Positions 7,803 to 16,333 of a DNA stretch of 63,549 nucleotides are shown one piece after another. The notes below the pieces were generated by a model that was given only the letters and a program-made list of their open reading frames with translations, did no database searches and was not told where the DNA came from. Numbering within the stretch: the first letter of the stretch is position 1; the number at the start of each line of letters is the position of its first letter. The stretch is from assembly GCA_018823795.1 (NCBI GenBank), contig JAHJGZ010000125.1, positions 1-63,549 of the forward strand, given 5' to 3'. The position numbers and the translations under genes are program-made. This DNA is from Candidatus Omnitrophota bacterium. Lineage in GTDB: Bacteria > Omnitrophota > Omnitrophia > JAHJGZ01.

Positions 7803-9512
7803 TTAAATTAACCCATTAACCAACGTATTGAGTATTTGATCAATCACGCTAATATATCGTGCGCTTGCTTCATAGGCACGTTGATAGCGAATGAGATTCG
7901 CTGCTTCTTCATCAAGATTCACTCCTGATACCGATTCTCTCTTTAACAGTAATTGAGTAAGATACCCGTCATGTGCATCCCAATCTATCTGAGAATTTTG
8001 TGCATCAGCGCCTATCCCCACAACGAACGCTTGATAGAACCCCTCTATTGTTCTGGTGTTTGAACTCATGTTTTTGCTTTCACGGAGGTCTGCCATTAAA
8101 AGTGCATTATTATTATCACCTGATGCAGCTGAAGTAGCTGCTGCAATAAATTCGGGATTGGTGACGACAGTATTATTTATTGCAATGTTTGAAGCATCAG
8201 AACCGGTAAAAAAAGTATTAATTCCTATAGCGCTCAAGAAATTGCTTGTATCATCGGTAACATTACCAAAAGTAAAAGTAAAATCAGTATCACTTGACGC
8301 AAAGGCAAGCTCATTATTTGCATTCACCGATGCGGTCACTTCCGTAATGCCTGCCCCGACCAACGCAGCATTGATATTGGCTGCAACATTAGTAAGAGAA
8401 TCCGCGCTTACATCGACAGCAATAGTAACTGATGTCGTCGTATCGCTCCCACTGTCATACACGCCAATGTCAAAGGAAGTATCAACCGGAGTAATAGCTA
8501 AGTTGGTTGTATCTAAGGGAATAGCCGCATTATCGACCGCGTTGACACTCGTCAGGTTTGAAAAACCATTTAATCCCCGTCCATCTACATGAATGTTGTT
8601 GAGTTCATCAATTAAGCCTCGTGCAAATGTATCAAGGTCATTAATAACATTAACAATATTGGTATCCCGTGATTGCAGATATCCAGCCATTGTTCCTGAT
8701 GAAAAATTTACGATCCCATTCGTGTTTGCAATGACGACGTCATGGACAGGAAGTTCATCCCCTGTTTTTAACTGCACATCTAAATCCCGTGAAACAGCAC
8801 CAAACACAACATTAAATCCACTAATAGAAATATTTACTTCTCCGCTGTCCATTTCACTAACAGTAATATTGGTGCGTTCTGCCAAGTCATTAATCACGCC
8901 TTGCCTTTTGTCACGCAAGTCATTGGCAATATGGCTATTGCTTGCTTCTACTTTCAAAATTTCTGTATTAAGCTCAGCAACCTGCTGCGTGAGCGAATTG
9001 ATTTCTGTTACAGTATTAGCGACGGTGGCATTAGTATCAAGACGAAGCTGGTCAAGTTTGTTATCGAAAAAATTAATTTGCCCCGTGAGTGTTTGTGCTT
9101 TAATTGCCAGGGCATCTCGCACACCGATATCTTCAGGAGAATTTGCTACATCAGATAGGGCATCAAAAAAATCTCCTAAAAGACTTACAATGCCAATTTC
9201 TGAAGGTTCATTTAAAATTTGTTCGATGCGGTCATATATATCAGCTTCTACAGAACGTGCCCCGACGTTACTCTTTTGCCCTTTAATTTCTAAATCAATG
9301 AATGCATCACGAACACGTTCAATGCCATCAACTGCCACACCAGTACCTAATGAGCCGTACGAGCGACGCAGTGCATCTGTCTGGACAAGGCTCACTCTTT
9401 GACGGGTATAATTGGGCGTATTAACGTTCGCGATGTTTTGTCCCGTTATTTCAAGTGCAATTTGAGTCGCATTTAAGGCACGTATTCCCGTATACAGACC
9501 AGCAATACTCAT
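7803..9512 (-). CDS. flgK: Flagellar hook-associated protein FlgK (HAP1)
   Basis: 569 residues. The N-terminal rod signature GLYTGIRALNATQIALEI continues into GQNIANVNTPNYTRQRV (about 28-44). A coiled-coil region at 150-210 and the C-terminal NLDEEAANLIRYQRAYEASA complete the family pattern. The middle (about 340-460) is a variable beta-rich insert. It forms the first hook-filament junction ring. The ATG follows an AGGAGC-type ribosome site. It lies in the order flgN-flgK-flgL. Confidence 0.93.
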   Translation of the reverse strand: MSIAGLYTGIRALNATQIALEITGQNIANVNTPNYTRQRVSLVQTDALRRSYGSLGTGVAVDGIERVRDAFIDLEIKGQKSNVGARSVEADIYDRIEQILNEPSEIGIVSLLGDFFDALSDVANSPEDIGVRDALAIKAQTLTGQINFFDNKLDQLRLDTNATVANTVTEINSLTQQVAELNTEILKVEASNSHIANDLRDKRQGVINDLAERTNITVSEMDSGEVNISISGFNVVFGAVSRDLDVQLKTGDELPVHDVVIANTNGIVNFSSGTMAGYLQSRDTNIVNVINDLDTFARGLIDELNNIHVDGRGLNGFSNLTSVNAVDNAAIPLDTTNLAITPVDTSFDIGVYDSGSDTTTSVTIAVDVSADSLTNVAANINAALVGAGITEVTASVNANNELAFASSDTDFTFTFGNVTDDTSNFLSAIGINTFFTGSDASNIAINNTVVTNPEFIAAATSAASGDNNNALLMADLRESKNMSSNTRTIEGFYQAFVVGIGADAQNSQIDWDAHDGYLTQLLLKRESVSGVNLDEEAANLIRYQRAYEASARYISVIDQILNTLVNGLI

Positions 9513-9528
9513 TTTTTGCTCCTATGTG

Positions 9529-10032
9529 TTAAACCACATTATCAATCAGCCGCTTTTGATTATGGACAATTTCTCCTGAAGGTGCATACCCGACCTTTTC
9601 TTTCGTGAGACCAAATAACAGCATGAATGATTTTTCATGAAAGCAAAGCGATTTTTGAATAAGTTTTTTATTCCCCTCGTGTGAAATTTTTATCATACGT
9701 AACAATGATTTTAATTTTTTTCGCTTCTGTTCATAGCCTGTTTTAAAAGGCTCTTCAACAACTCCTATTAAGTCTTTTAACCGCGTTGTTTTCGCTTCCA
9801 AATCATAGCGTGCACGAAAACTGTCCATGAGCGCCATTCTCTCTTTTTCTATTTCTGCAATTGCATTTTTAAAGGCGAGTTTTTCCTCGTTAATTTCTGC
9901 AAGTGCTTCCAGTTCATTATGAATAATGCAATGCCGTTCTTTTTTTATAAGTTCAAGAAGCTTGTTGTTACTCATCACATGCTTCTCTAAAATATCATCT
10001 AACTGTTGTTCGATATAATCAGGTTGAGCCAC
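9529..10032 (-). CDS. flgN: FlgN-like export chaperone for FlgK/FlgL
   Basis: 167 residues, predicted to be a long helical protein with a coiled coil over about 25-80 (LLELIKKERHCIIHNELEAL and following). The shape, position directly upstream of flgK and the opening motif match FlgN, the cytosolic chaperone of the hook-filament junction proteins. Sequence conservation in this family is low, so the call rests partly on position. AGAGGTG precedes the ATG by 6-7 bases. Confidence 0.8.
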   Translation of the reverse strand: MAQPDYIEQQLDDILEKHVMSNNKLLELIKKERHCIIHNELEALAEINEEKLAFKNAIAEIEKERMALMDSFRARYDLEAKTTRLKDLIGVVEEPFKTGYEQKRKKLKSLLRMIKISHEGNKKLIQKSLCFHEKSFMLLFGLTKEKVGYAPSGEIVHNQKRLIDNVV

Positions 10033-10053
10033 TGTTTCACCTCTGAAAAAATA

Positions 10054-10350
10054 TTATTTGTTCTCTTGTTGATCTATTTCTTGCTGAATAAGTGCTTTAA
10101 GTCCAATGCCACTGCCACGGGTGATCTCGCGTGCAATTTCTTGATGATAGAGGCTTCGAAATGTTTCTTCACCTTTTCCATACAAAATATCATCATCTTC
10201 ACGATTCATTGTTTGATCCATAGCTTTGAGTAATTGATAAATAAATAATGATTCCACTTCCTCTGCGACCATTGCTTTTTTGGACCCCTGAGTACTTTTT
10301 TGAGCCATCAAAAGCGGGTCATTCACAATAGCATTGATTGGTGTATCCAT
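10054..10350 (-). CDS. flgJ: Rod assembly protein, FlgJ N-terminal domain only
   Basis: 98 residues matching the rod-binding (N-terminal) domain of FlgJ: VAEEVESLFIYQLLKAM at about 28-44 and EETFRSLYHQEIAREI at about 61-76. The peptidoglycan hydrolase domain found in enterobacterial FlgJ is absent, as in many phyla where a separate enzyme opens the cell wall. It lies between flgI and flgN. Confidence 0.88.
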   Translation of the reverse strand: MDTPINAIVNDPLLMAQKSTQGSKKAMVAEEVESLFIYQLLKAMDQTMNREDDDILYGKGEETFRSLYHQEIAREITRGSGIGLKALIQQEIDQQENK

Positions 10351-10402
10351 ATTTCTTACTGCTTTCTATTAAACCGTTAGATGATTTTCTCATCTGCCTT
10401 GA

Positions 10403-11530
10403 TTACATAATTTCTAGTTCTGCTTGAATCGCTCCCGCTTCTTTAATAGTCTGGAAAATAGTGATCATATCTCGCGGCTTTATACCCAATGAATTAAGGA
10501 TTTGAGCAACCTCTCCAACCGTCGTTTCATTTTCATACGCATTCTGCGCTACGGTTTCTTCATCTTCTACAAAAAGAGCTTCTTCACTCGGCATATATGA
10601 GGAGACCTTCTCTGTAGTATCTGATATTTTTTCAACTTCTTCTGACGGTTTAATTTCTACATTGATATCTTTATGGGTAAGGGAAACGCGTGAAATTTTA
10701 ACGTCTTTTCCTCCCACAATCGTTCCGGTTCGTTCATTAATAACAATCTTTGCTTTGGTATCCGGTTCAACTTTAATATGCTCAATACGAGCAAGAAATT
10801 TAACTATATTATTTCGAAAAATTTCAGGAACTCTAATACGCACCGTTGCACCATCGAGTGCCTCTGCAATGGTACTATGGAAAGCAACATTAATAGCTTC
10901 TGACGCCCGAATACACGTGGTAAAATCTATTTTCTTTAAAGAAAGACTGACCGTATCTTCTTGTATTAAGGTAACCGGCACTTCCCTTTCAATGAGCGCA
11001 CCCTGCGGGATGCGTGCAACGGTTCCAAATGCGTCGCCGCGCCCACCACGTCCACTCTCAAATCCCCCAACCGATACCTGTCCTTGTGCAACAGCATACA
11101 CGGCTCCGTCAGCCCCTTGTAATGGGGTTAGCAAAAGTGTTCCTCCTTGCAGAGATGAAGCATCGCCAAGCGATGATAAGGCAATATCAATACGTGCACC
11201 TGGTTTAATAAATGGTGGTAAATTAGCAGTGACCATTACTGCCGCAACATTTTTCGGTGAAATTTTAGATGGATCAATCTTAATTCCCAACCGTAATAGA
11301 AGACTTGCTATAGATTTAACCGTAAAAACAGACTGTGATTTATCACCAGTGCCATTAAGTCCTACAACTAATCCGTATCCCATCAGTTGGTTTTCGCGCG
11401 CTCCTTGAAAATAGGCAATATCTTTAAGTCTCACTGCTGCATGTACGTGTCCCACAAAAAGGAACATAATACCTATAAAAACTATAAACATCCGAACACT
11501 CACACAACTATTGTTTCTAAACCCGTACAT
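10403..11530 (-). CDS. flgI: Flagellar P-ring protein FlgI
   Basis: 375 residues. A signal peptide with hydrophobic core FIVFIGIMFLFVG ends at about HVHA|AVRLKD (residue 31/32). The mature start RLKDIAYFQGARENQLMGYG and GLVVGLNGTGDKS are the family signature. C-terminal VGEVAQILNSLGIKPRDMI is also diagnostic. An acidic insert near 310-340 (PSEEALFVEDEETVAQ) is unusual in length. FlgI forms the periplasmic bushing with FlgH. AGGAG precedes the ATG. Confidence 0.95.
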   Translation of the reverse strand: MYGFRNNSCVSVRMFIVFIGIMFLFVGHVHAAVRLKDIAYFQGARENQLMGYGLVVGLNGTGDKSQSVFTVKSIASLLLRLGIKIDPSKISPKNVAAVMVTANLPPFIKPGARIDIALSSLGDASSLQGGTLLLTPLQGADGAVYAVAQGQVSVGGFESGRGGRGDAFGTVARIPQGALIEREVPVTLIQEDTVSLSLKKIDFTTCIRASEAINVAFHSTIAEALDGATVRIRVPEIFRNNIVKFLARIEHIKVEPDTKAKIVINERTGTIVGGKDVKISRVSLTHKDINVEIKPSEEVEKISDTTEKVSSYMPSEEALFVEDEETVAQNAYENETTVGEVAQILNSLGIKPRDMITIFQTIKEAGAIQAELEIM

Positions 11531-11539
11531 ACGTTACTC

Positions 11540-12220
11540 CTATCTAATCAAATTAAATATATATGAAATGATTCCTCTTCTATTGACCGCTGAAACAATA
11601 CCTTTCCCATCAATCGAAAGCTTGAGGTCAGCAATTAATGACGAATGAATAGTATTATTTTCACTTATATCTCGAGCACGTGCGGTGCCCGTAATCATTA
11701 ATGTGGTATATTCACTATTAATCTTAATATTACGCTTACCTTCTAACATCACGGTGCCATTTGGCTTCACTGCTGCTACACGCGCCGACACTTGCGCAAC
11801 CACCGTACTATTCCGTGTAGTCATACCTTCTCCTTCAAATTCGTTTTTAATTTCAATTCCCCACTTCGGTAAATTATCTACATCGTTCTGCTTTGTCGAA
11901 ACCTTAGAATTCCCTAATCGTAACCATTGTAAAATGGGACCAAAGTTTTCGATTGAAAACCAATTCGAAATGCTCCCTTCGACCTTATCCTTAACCTCTG
12001 CGTCGGTATCTGCATCAGTTGTTGCACTTGTTTTTTCTTCAATAAAAATAACCACGAGGTCATTTACCTGTAAGATTGGTGTCGGACTATCCACAAAAAG
12101 GCAGCTATCTTTAATTGTAGCCCCGCTCCACAATGACGTAGCCTCAACTTCTTTAAGCGGAGCCCCGAGAGACATAACAACTAATGCGATCACTGCTATG
12201 GTTACGATTGCTGTCTTCAT
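11540..12220 (-). CDS. flgH: Flagellar L-ring protein FlgH
   Basis: 226 residues with the FlgH core: VNDLVVIFIEEKTSATTDAD near 52-71, the long central linker, and ITGTARARDISENNTIHSS near 175-193 with the C-terminal RRGIISYIFNLIR. The N-terminal signal sequence (AIVTIAVIALVVMSLGAP) has no lipobox cysteine; FlgH is normally an outer-membrane lipoprotein. Its start overlaps the flgA stop in a TAATG, so the two are translationally coupled. Confidence 0.9.
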   Translation of the reverse strand: MKTAIVTIAVIALVVMSLGAPLKEVEATSLWSGATIKDSCLFVDSPTPILQVNDLVVIFIEEKTSATTDADTDAEVKDKVEGSISNWFSIENFGPILQWLRLGNSKVSTKQNDVDNLPKWGIEIKNEFEGEGMTTRNSTVVAQVSARVAAVKPNGTVMLEGKRNIKINSEYTTLMITGTARARDISENNTIHSSLIADLKLSIDGKGIVSAVNRRGIISYIFNLIR

Positions 12221-13251
12221 TAAAGTAATACCTCCAGATATTCGTTTGAAAGAACCTTCCCCGAAAAATGTCTTTTGGTAGATTGGCTGTACACAGCAAT
12301 ATCATCACCGCGCATCCCATTTTCAAGCGCCTTTACTTTTAAGGTAATACTCATATTCCCTTTTTGAAAAAGCGCAGTAATAATATCCCCTTTATTTATA
12401 AGTGGTCTTTCTTGAATACATTGTTTTGTAATAGGATCTCCCGCCTGACGTATTACTCTCGTACTTTTCCCTACAACAGTATCGAGTGATGTAAAATATA
12501 AATCCGCGCTATTAACATCGAGTTCTTTTAAAACGACATCTTCTCTTTCTATGGTTTTTCTTGCACCAATTTGATGTGCTGCGACAACAACCATTTTCTT
12601 TTCCAAGACTTTTATGCTGACCATATTCTTCTGATAAAGGATTCCATCGTGGTAGACAAAAAGACGGAAACAACAACGATTATTTCTATATCCCTGAGCT
12701 GTTTCTTCAACGCGAACATCAAGAGTGCCGCTTGGCGCTAACAGATCTTTCCTGAAATTTTCAAAATGTAGTGTGTGTTTTTTAAAATCAACGGAATAGT
12801 GTTCGGCAAGATATTTCTCTATTGCATCAGCTATCTGTTTTTGTGAAAGGATGGTATAGCTGCGGTCAACCGATACTGCGTGCGCACCACCCAATTGAAG
12901 ATCGCGCAAATCAATGTTCTTATTTTTTAGTTTCATAACAATAAATGCTCTCGAAAGCTCTCGATCTTTCCCAGGCTGTGGTGCTTTACATATTACTGTA
13001 TTTAAGAGGGTATCGGTCTGATGGTCTCCTGCGAACGCAAGCGCTTCCTGGGAAAGAATATCTCGCACGCATATAACCGCATCATTAACCGTTACACTGC
13101 TTTTTAAGGTCAATTCGAGCGCCTCTCCGGTAGAAGAAGAAACGAGTACGACAATACTAAGTAATAAAAAATATTTGGTAGCAGTAAATACGTGTTGATA
13201 CATTACTTTTTGCTTGCTCCGTGTTTTGATGTTCCTTATTTGTTTGCTCAT
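12220..13251 (-). CDS. flgA: P-ring assembly chaperone FlgA
   Basis: Start chosen at ATG 13251 (343 residues), preceded by GAGGTG about 10 bases away; a GTG at 13284 immediately after the flgG stop is possible but has no clear signal. A membrane/signal segment (YFLLLSIVVLVSSS) is followed by a periplasmic domain and a SAF-type C-terminal region (VVAAHQIGARKTIEREDVVL and GDIITALFQKGNMSITL), the FlgA pattern. FlgA is the periplasmic chaperone for FlgI. At about 340 residues it is the long FlgA type. Confidence 0.88.
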   Translation of the reverse strand: MSKQIRNIKTRSKQKVMYQHVFTATKYFLLLSIVVLVSSSTGEALELTLKSSVTVNDAVICVRDILSQEALAFAGDHQTDTLLNTVICKAPQPGKDRELSRAFIVMKLKNKNIDLRDLQLGGAHAVSVDRSYTILSQKQIADAIEKYLAEHYSVDFKKHTLHFENFRKDLLAPSGTLDVRVEETAQGYRNNRCCFRLFVYHDGILYQKNMVSIKVLEKKMVVVAAHQIGARKTIEREDVVLKELDVNSADLYFTSLDTVVGKSTRVIRQAGDPITKQCIQERPLINKGDIITALFQKGNMSITLKVKALENGMRGDDIAVYSQSTKRHFSGKVLSNEYLEVLL

Positions 13252-13284
13252 TATTATGCACACCTCAAACAATTCATTGCGCAC

Positions 13285-14070
13285 TTACACGATACTATTA
13301 GTAAGCTGCAACATCTGATCAGCTGCTTGAATAGCTTTTGAATTTGATTCGTATGCTCTTTGTGCAATAATTAAATTAACAAGCTCTTCAACTACCTGAA
13401 CATTTGATCCTTCAAGGTAGCCTGAATTGATGGAGCCGAGACCATTTTCACCTGGCGTACCGGTCGTTGGACTTCCTGACGCCGTTGTTTCTGCAAAAAG
13501 ATTTTTTCCGAGAGCAAGGAGTCCGCCATTGTTCGGAAATTGTGCGATATCAATTTGTCCAACCGTTGTTGGCGTTGTGCTTCCTCCCTGAAGGACAGAA
13601 ACGGTTCCATCAATACCGATAGTAATTTCTGTGGTATCAGACGGAATAGTAATTGCCGGCTCAAGAAAAAAACCATTTGCCGTAACAACTTGTCCTGCAC
13701 TGTCAAGACGAAAGGACCCATCGCGTGTATAATTAATATCACCGTTCGGCGTCGCAACTTGGAAAAAGCCTTCTCCTTCAATAACTAAATCAAGCGGATT
13801 TTCTGTGAGCATAAAAATGCCCTGTGTGAAGTGTTTTTGTATGGCGGCTGGCCTCACTCCCAATCCAATCTGAATGCCCGACGGTGTTTCAACTCCTGCA
13901 GCGGCTTCGGTCCCCGGTGCTTTTATTATCTGGTAGAGCAGGTCTTCAAAATCAACCCGCGATTTTTTGTACCCCGTTGTATTTACATTTGCTAAGTTGT
14001 TAGAAATAATATCTACGTTTAACTGCTGCGCCCGCATCCCTGTGGCTGCAGTAAAAAGTGCTCTTTGCAT
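13285..14070 (-). CDS. flgG: Flagellar distal rod protein FlgG
   Basis: 261 residues. N terminus [20 protein letters not shown] then [20 protein letters not shown] (22-41) is the axial-protein signature. The central [20 protein letters not shown] (about 102-121) and C terminus [18 protein letters not shown] identify FlgG. It builds the distal rod that crosses the P and L rings. It is directly downstream of flgF, the usual order. Confidence 0.95.
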   Translation of the reverse strand: MQRALFTAATGMRAQQLNVDIISNNLANVNTTGYKKSRVDFEDLLYQIIKAPGTEAAAGVETPSGIQIGLGVRPAAIQKHFTQGIFMLTENPLDLVIEGEGFFQVATPNGDINYTRDGSFRLDSAGQVVTANGFFLEPAITIPSDTTEITIGIDGTVSVLQGGSTTPTTVGQIDIAQFPNNGGLLALGKNLFAETTASGSPTTGTPGENGLGSINSGYLEGSNVQVVEELVNLIIAQRAYESNSKAIQAADQMLQLTNSIV

Positions 14071-14100
14071 ATCAACTATCCCTCCTCTTTAAAATAGGTA

Positions 14101-14904
14101 TTATTTAAATTTTCCCAATTCAGAAATGGTACGGTTGAGCGTACCTTCAACTGCCTTCATTGATTTACCAGCAAGCTCGTAATTCCGTGTATTAGAAAGC
14201 ATTGCGGTCATTTCTGATAACGCATTGACATTTGATGACTCAAGATATCCTTGTTCAACAAAAAAATTAGTCGCACTGTGTATTTCCTTTTCATCCCCTT
14301 CGTATGCAAACAATGAATGACCGATTTTCTTTAATTTTTGGTAATCATCAAAATCGACTATCTTAAGTTGACCGTTCGAAATGCCATCAATCTGGACTGC
14401 TCCATTATTGGCAACGACGATATTCTTCCCGTCAATACGAATGGGCACTCCTCCTATTTCCTCTGCTCCTTCTGCGCCTAAAACAATATCTCCTTGAGAG
14501 GTAACAAGTTCATTATTGTGATTTAACATGAAATTTCCTTTTCGGGTATAGACAACCCCTTGTTCTGCTTGAACAGCAAAAAAACCTTCTCCCATTATCG
14601 AAAGATCAAATTTGTTATTCGTCTCCCGTGAGCCTCCTTGCTGGTATGCTGTATAAATATTGTTTACTGATACATCTGTATCAACATCAAAACGAGTTCT
14701 ATAGATTTTTTCCGGTAAACTTTTATATACCCCGTGAGATCCTTGCGCTTTAGAAAGAACAGACGAAAATGCCTTATTTACCGGCACGTCCTTCTTAAAC
14801 CCAATCGCATCAACATTGGCGAGGTTATTAGAAATAACCTCATGACGTCTTTGATTAGCAATCATCCCGCTTGTCAATGTTTCTATTTCATAACTAACTG
14901 GCAT
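14101..14904 (-). CDS. flgF: Flagellar basal-body rod protein FlgF
   Basis: 267 residues. The N-terminal [19 protein letters not shown] (24-42) and the central GEGFFAVQAEQGVVYTRKG (about 108-126) are the rod-protein pattern. The C terminus SSNVNALSEMTAMLSNTRNY matches FlgF/FlgG. The second-gene position relative to flgG and the extra N-terminal residues favour FlgF. AGAGGA lies 5 bases before the ATG. It is the first long gene behind the sigma-54 promoter at 15073-15088. Confidence 0.9.
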   Translation of the reverse strand: MPVSYEIETLTSGMIANQRRHEVISNNLANVDAIGFKKDVPVNKAFSSVLSKAQGSHGVYKSLPEKIYRTRFDVDTDVSVNNIYTAYQQGGSRETNNKFDLSIMGEGFFAVQAEQGVVYTRKGNFMLNHNNELVTSQGDIVLGAEGAEEIGGVPIRIDGKNIVVANNGAVQIDGISNGQLKIVDFDDYQKLKKIGHSLFAYEGDEKEIHSATNFFVEQGYLESSNVNALSEMTAMLSNTRNYELAGKSMKAVEGTLNRTISELGKFK

Positions 14905-14931
14905 AGCATTCCTCTTTTTTTATGCCTATGA

Positions 14932-15057
14932 TTATGGTTCAATCCCCAATTCTTGATAAATGGTGATCAAATGCTTTGACAGACTACCCTGCTGGATTTC
15001 TTGAACAAAATCCTGCAATACGTTTTCTATTTTTTCCTGCGTTGTTTCATCTCTCAT
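14932..15057 (-). CDS. Possible 41-residue small protein upstream of flgF
   Basis: An ATG-initiated 41-codon frame (MRDETTQEKIENVL at the start, ending YQELGIEP) lies 27 bases upstream of flgF. The composition is that of a soluble amphipathic helical peptide, with no membrane segment. No Shine-Dalgarno is present. The ATG falls about 6 bases after the transcription start predicted from the sigma-54 promoter, so it would have to be translated almost leaderless or from a longer transcript. It may alternatively be the flgF untranslated leader. I do not recognise it. Confidence 0.35.
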   Translation of the reverse strand: MRDETTQEKIENVLQDFVQEIQQGSLSKHLITIYQELGIEP

Positions 15058-15072
15058 AGTTGTCTTTCGTTA

Positions 15073-15088
15073 AGCAAAGCCCATGCCA
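15073..15088 (-). promoter_or_regulatory. Sigma-54 promoter of the flgF-flgG-flgA operon
   Basis: On the minus strand TGGCATGGGCTTTGCT matches the sigma-54 consensus TGGCACG-N4-TTGCW with one mismatch and the required GG-N10-GC spacing. The predicted start is near 15062, leaving about 158 bases to flgF. This implies activation by an enhancer-binding protein, as in hierarchical flagellar systems. The rest of the 15058-15400 gap upstream, toward the divergent TPR gene, is AT-rich and I see no further defined element in it. Confidence 0.75.
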
Positions 15089-15400
15089 AAAAAAAAATCT
15101 TACCATATTGGTTTTTCCCCTTTTCCTAACTAATGTAATCATCAACGGTTCCATAATCATTGAAGAAGTATCGGGGATGAACATTAGAGAAAGGTCTTTT
15201 TCAAAAGAAAGAAAGTTCTAGGAATTCTTTTCCTACTAAGTTAGTACTCCTAAGCTTATGCAATCTAAACTTGTTGTAATAAAGAGGCGTTCCATTGATG
15301 AAAATTTAATAGAACAGAAAAAATAGGTAGATTTTGATAAAAATGGGGAAACAATATTTACCTTGCATTTAAAAAAAATCTTTTCTACAATTGAACCGTT

Positions 15401-16312
15401 ATGAGCAATGCACGTATTCATTATAATCGTGGAAATGCATTACGGAGACAGGGAAAAGACGAACAGGCAATTAAGGAATTTGAAAAAGCTCTTTCGCTTG
15501 ATCCATCATTCTGGCTTGCAAAAAAAAGCATTGAATTTTTAAACAAATATATTGAAAAAAAGCATATTTCTTTCGGCAATCTCTACGAATCAGAAGAAAA
15601 GTTAAAAGAAGCGGTTCAAGAATACAAAAAAGCGTTTGATGCGAATCCGCATTCATGGCGGACGTGTAAAAAGATAGGGTTTCTTTATAAGGAATTAAAT
15701 GAACTCGATAAAGCAAGCTATTATATAAAAAAAGCTATAAAAATCTCACCAACTACATCGACCCTCTATCTTTTACTGGGTCACGTGTATGATCTGCAAG
15801 AAAAATATCCAGATGCTATTGCCACGTACAACATGGCTCTCAGATTTTCACCACAGAATAAAGAAATTCTTCATCATAAAAAATTAACGCAAAAAATCAA
15901 CGTCAATAAAAACATTTTAAACTCTTCGGGAAAATCTGTCGCAATCTATACCGATATTGCATCACTCTTTTTAGAAAAAAATATGTCTGCAAAAGCTATC
16001 GCTATTCTGAAAAAAGCTTTGCATCCCTTTCCAGACAGTCAAGAAATCCATTTTATGTTGGGGAATATGTATTATAATTTAAACGATTTTGAAACTGCGT
16101 ATCGCTTTTACAAAAAAACGCTCACACACGAAACAACAGTAATTCCTTTGGAAGAAATTCATTATAATATTGCAATTGCTTTGGCATCATGTGAAAGATG
16201 GAAGGAAGCTTTAAAAGAATGGGAACAATGCATTAAGCTTTCACCGCGTAGTCAAGCCGCTCTCCGCGCTAAAGCTAATCTTGAATTATTTAAAAAGAAA
16301 TGCTTGCTCTAA
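15401..16312 (+). CDS. Tetratricopeptide repeat protein
   Basis: 303 residues made almost entirely of TPR units (for example RGNALRRQGKDEQAIKEFEK at 10-29, then WRTCKKIGFLYKELNELDKA near 86-105, and ALASCERWKEALKEWEQCI near 265-283). There is no signal peptide or membrane segment, so it is probably a cytosolic protein-interaction scaffold. It is divergent from the flagellar operon and convergent with accA. A flagellar connection is possible only by position. Function unknown. Confidence 0.85.
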   Translation: MSNARIHYNRGNALRRQGKDEQAIKEFEKALSLDPSFWLAKKSIEFLNKYIEKKHISFGNLYESEEKLKEAVQEYKKAFDANPHSWRTCKKIGFLYKELNELDKASYYIKKAIKISPTTSTLYLLLGHVYDLQEKYPDAIATYNMALRFSPQNKEILHHKKLTQKINVNKNILNSSGKSVAIYTDIASLFLEKNMSAKAIAILKKALHPFPDSQEIHFMLGNMYYNLNDFETAYRFYKKTLTHETTVIPLEEIHYNIAIALASCERWKEALKEWEQCIKLSPRSQAALRAKANLELFKKKCLL

Positions 16313-16333
16313 GGTAGGATAACAATGCGTTAG

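Noticed and set aside
8056-9402. Long open frames on the plus strand opposite flgK
   Set aside because: flgK is a clear family match on the minus strand; the plus-strand translations have no recognisable domains and are mirror frames.
10662-11408. A 248-codon open frame on the plus strand opposite flgI
   Set aside because: Antisense shadow of a complete flgI; no ribosome site and no family match.
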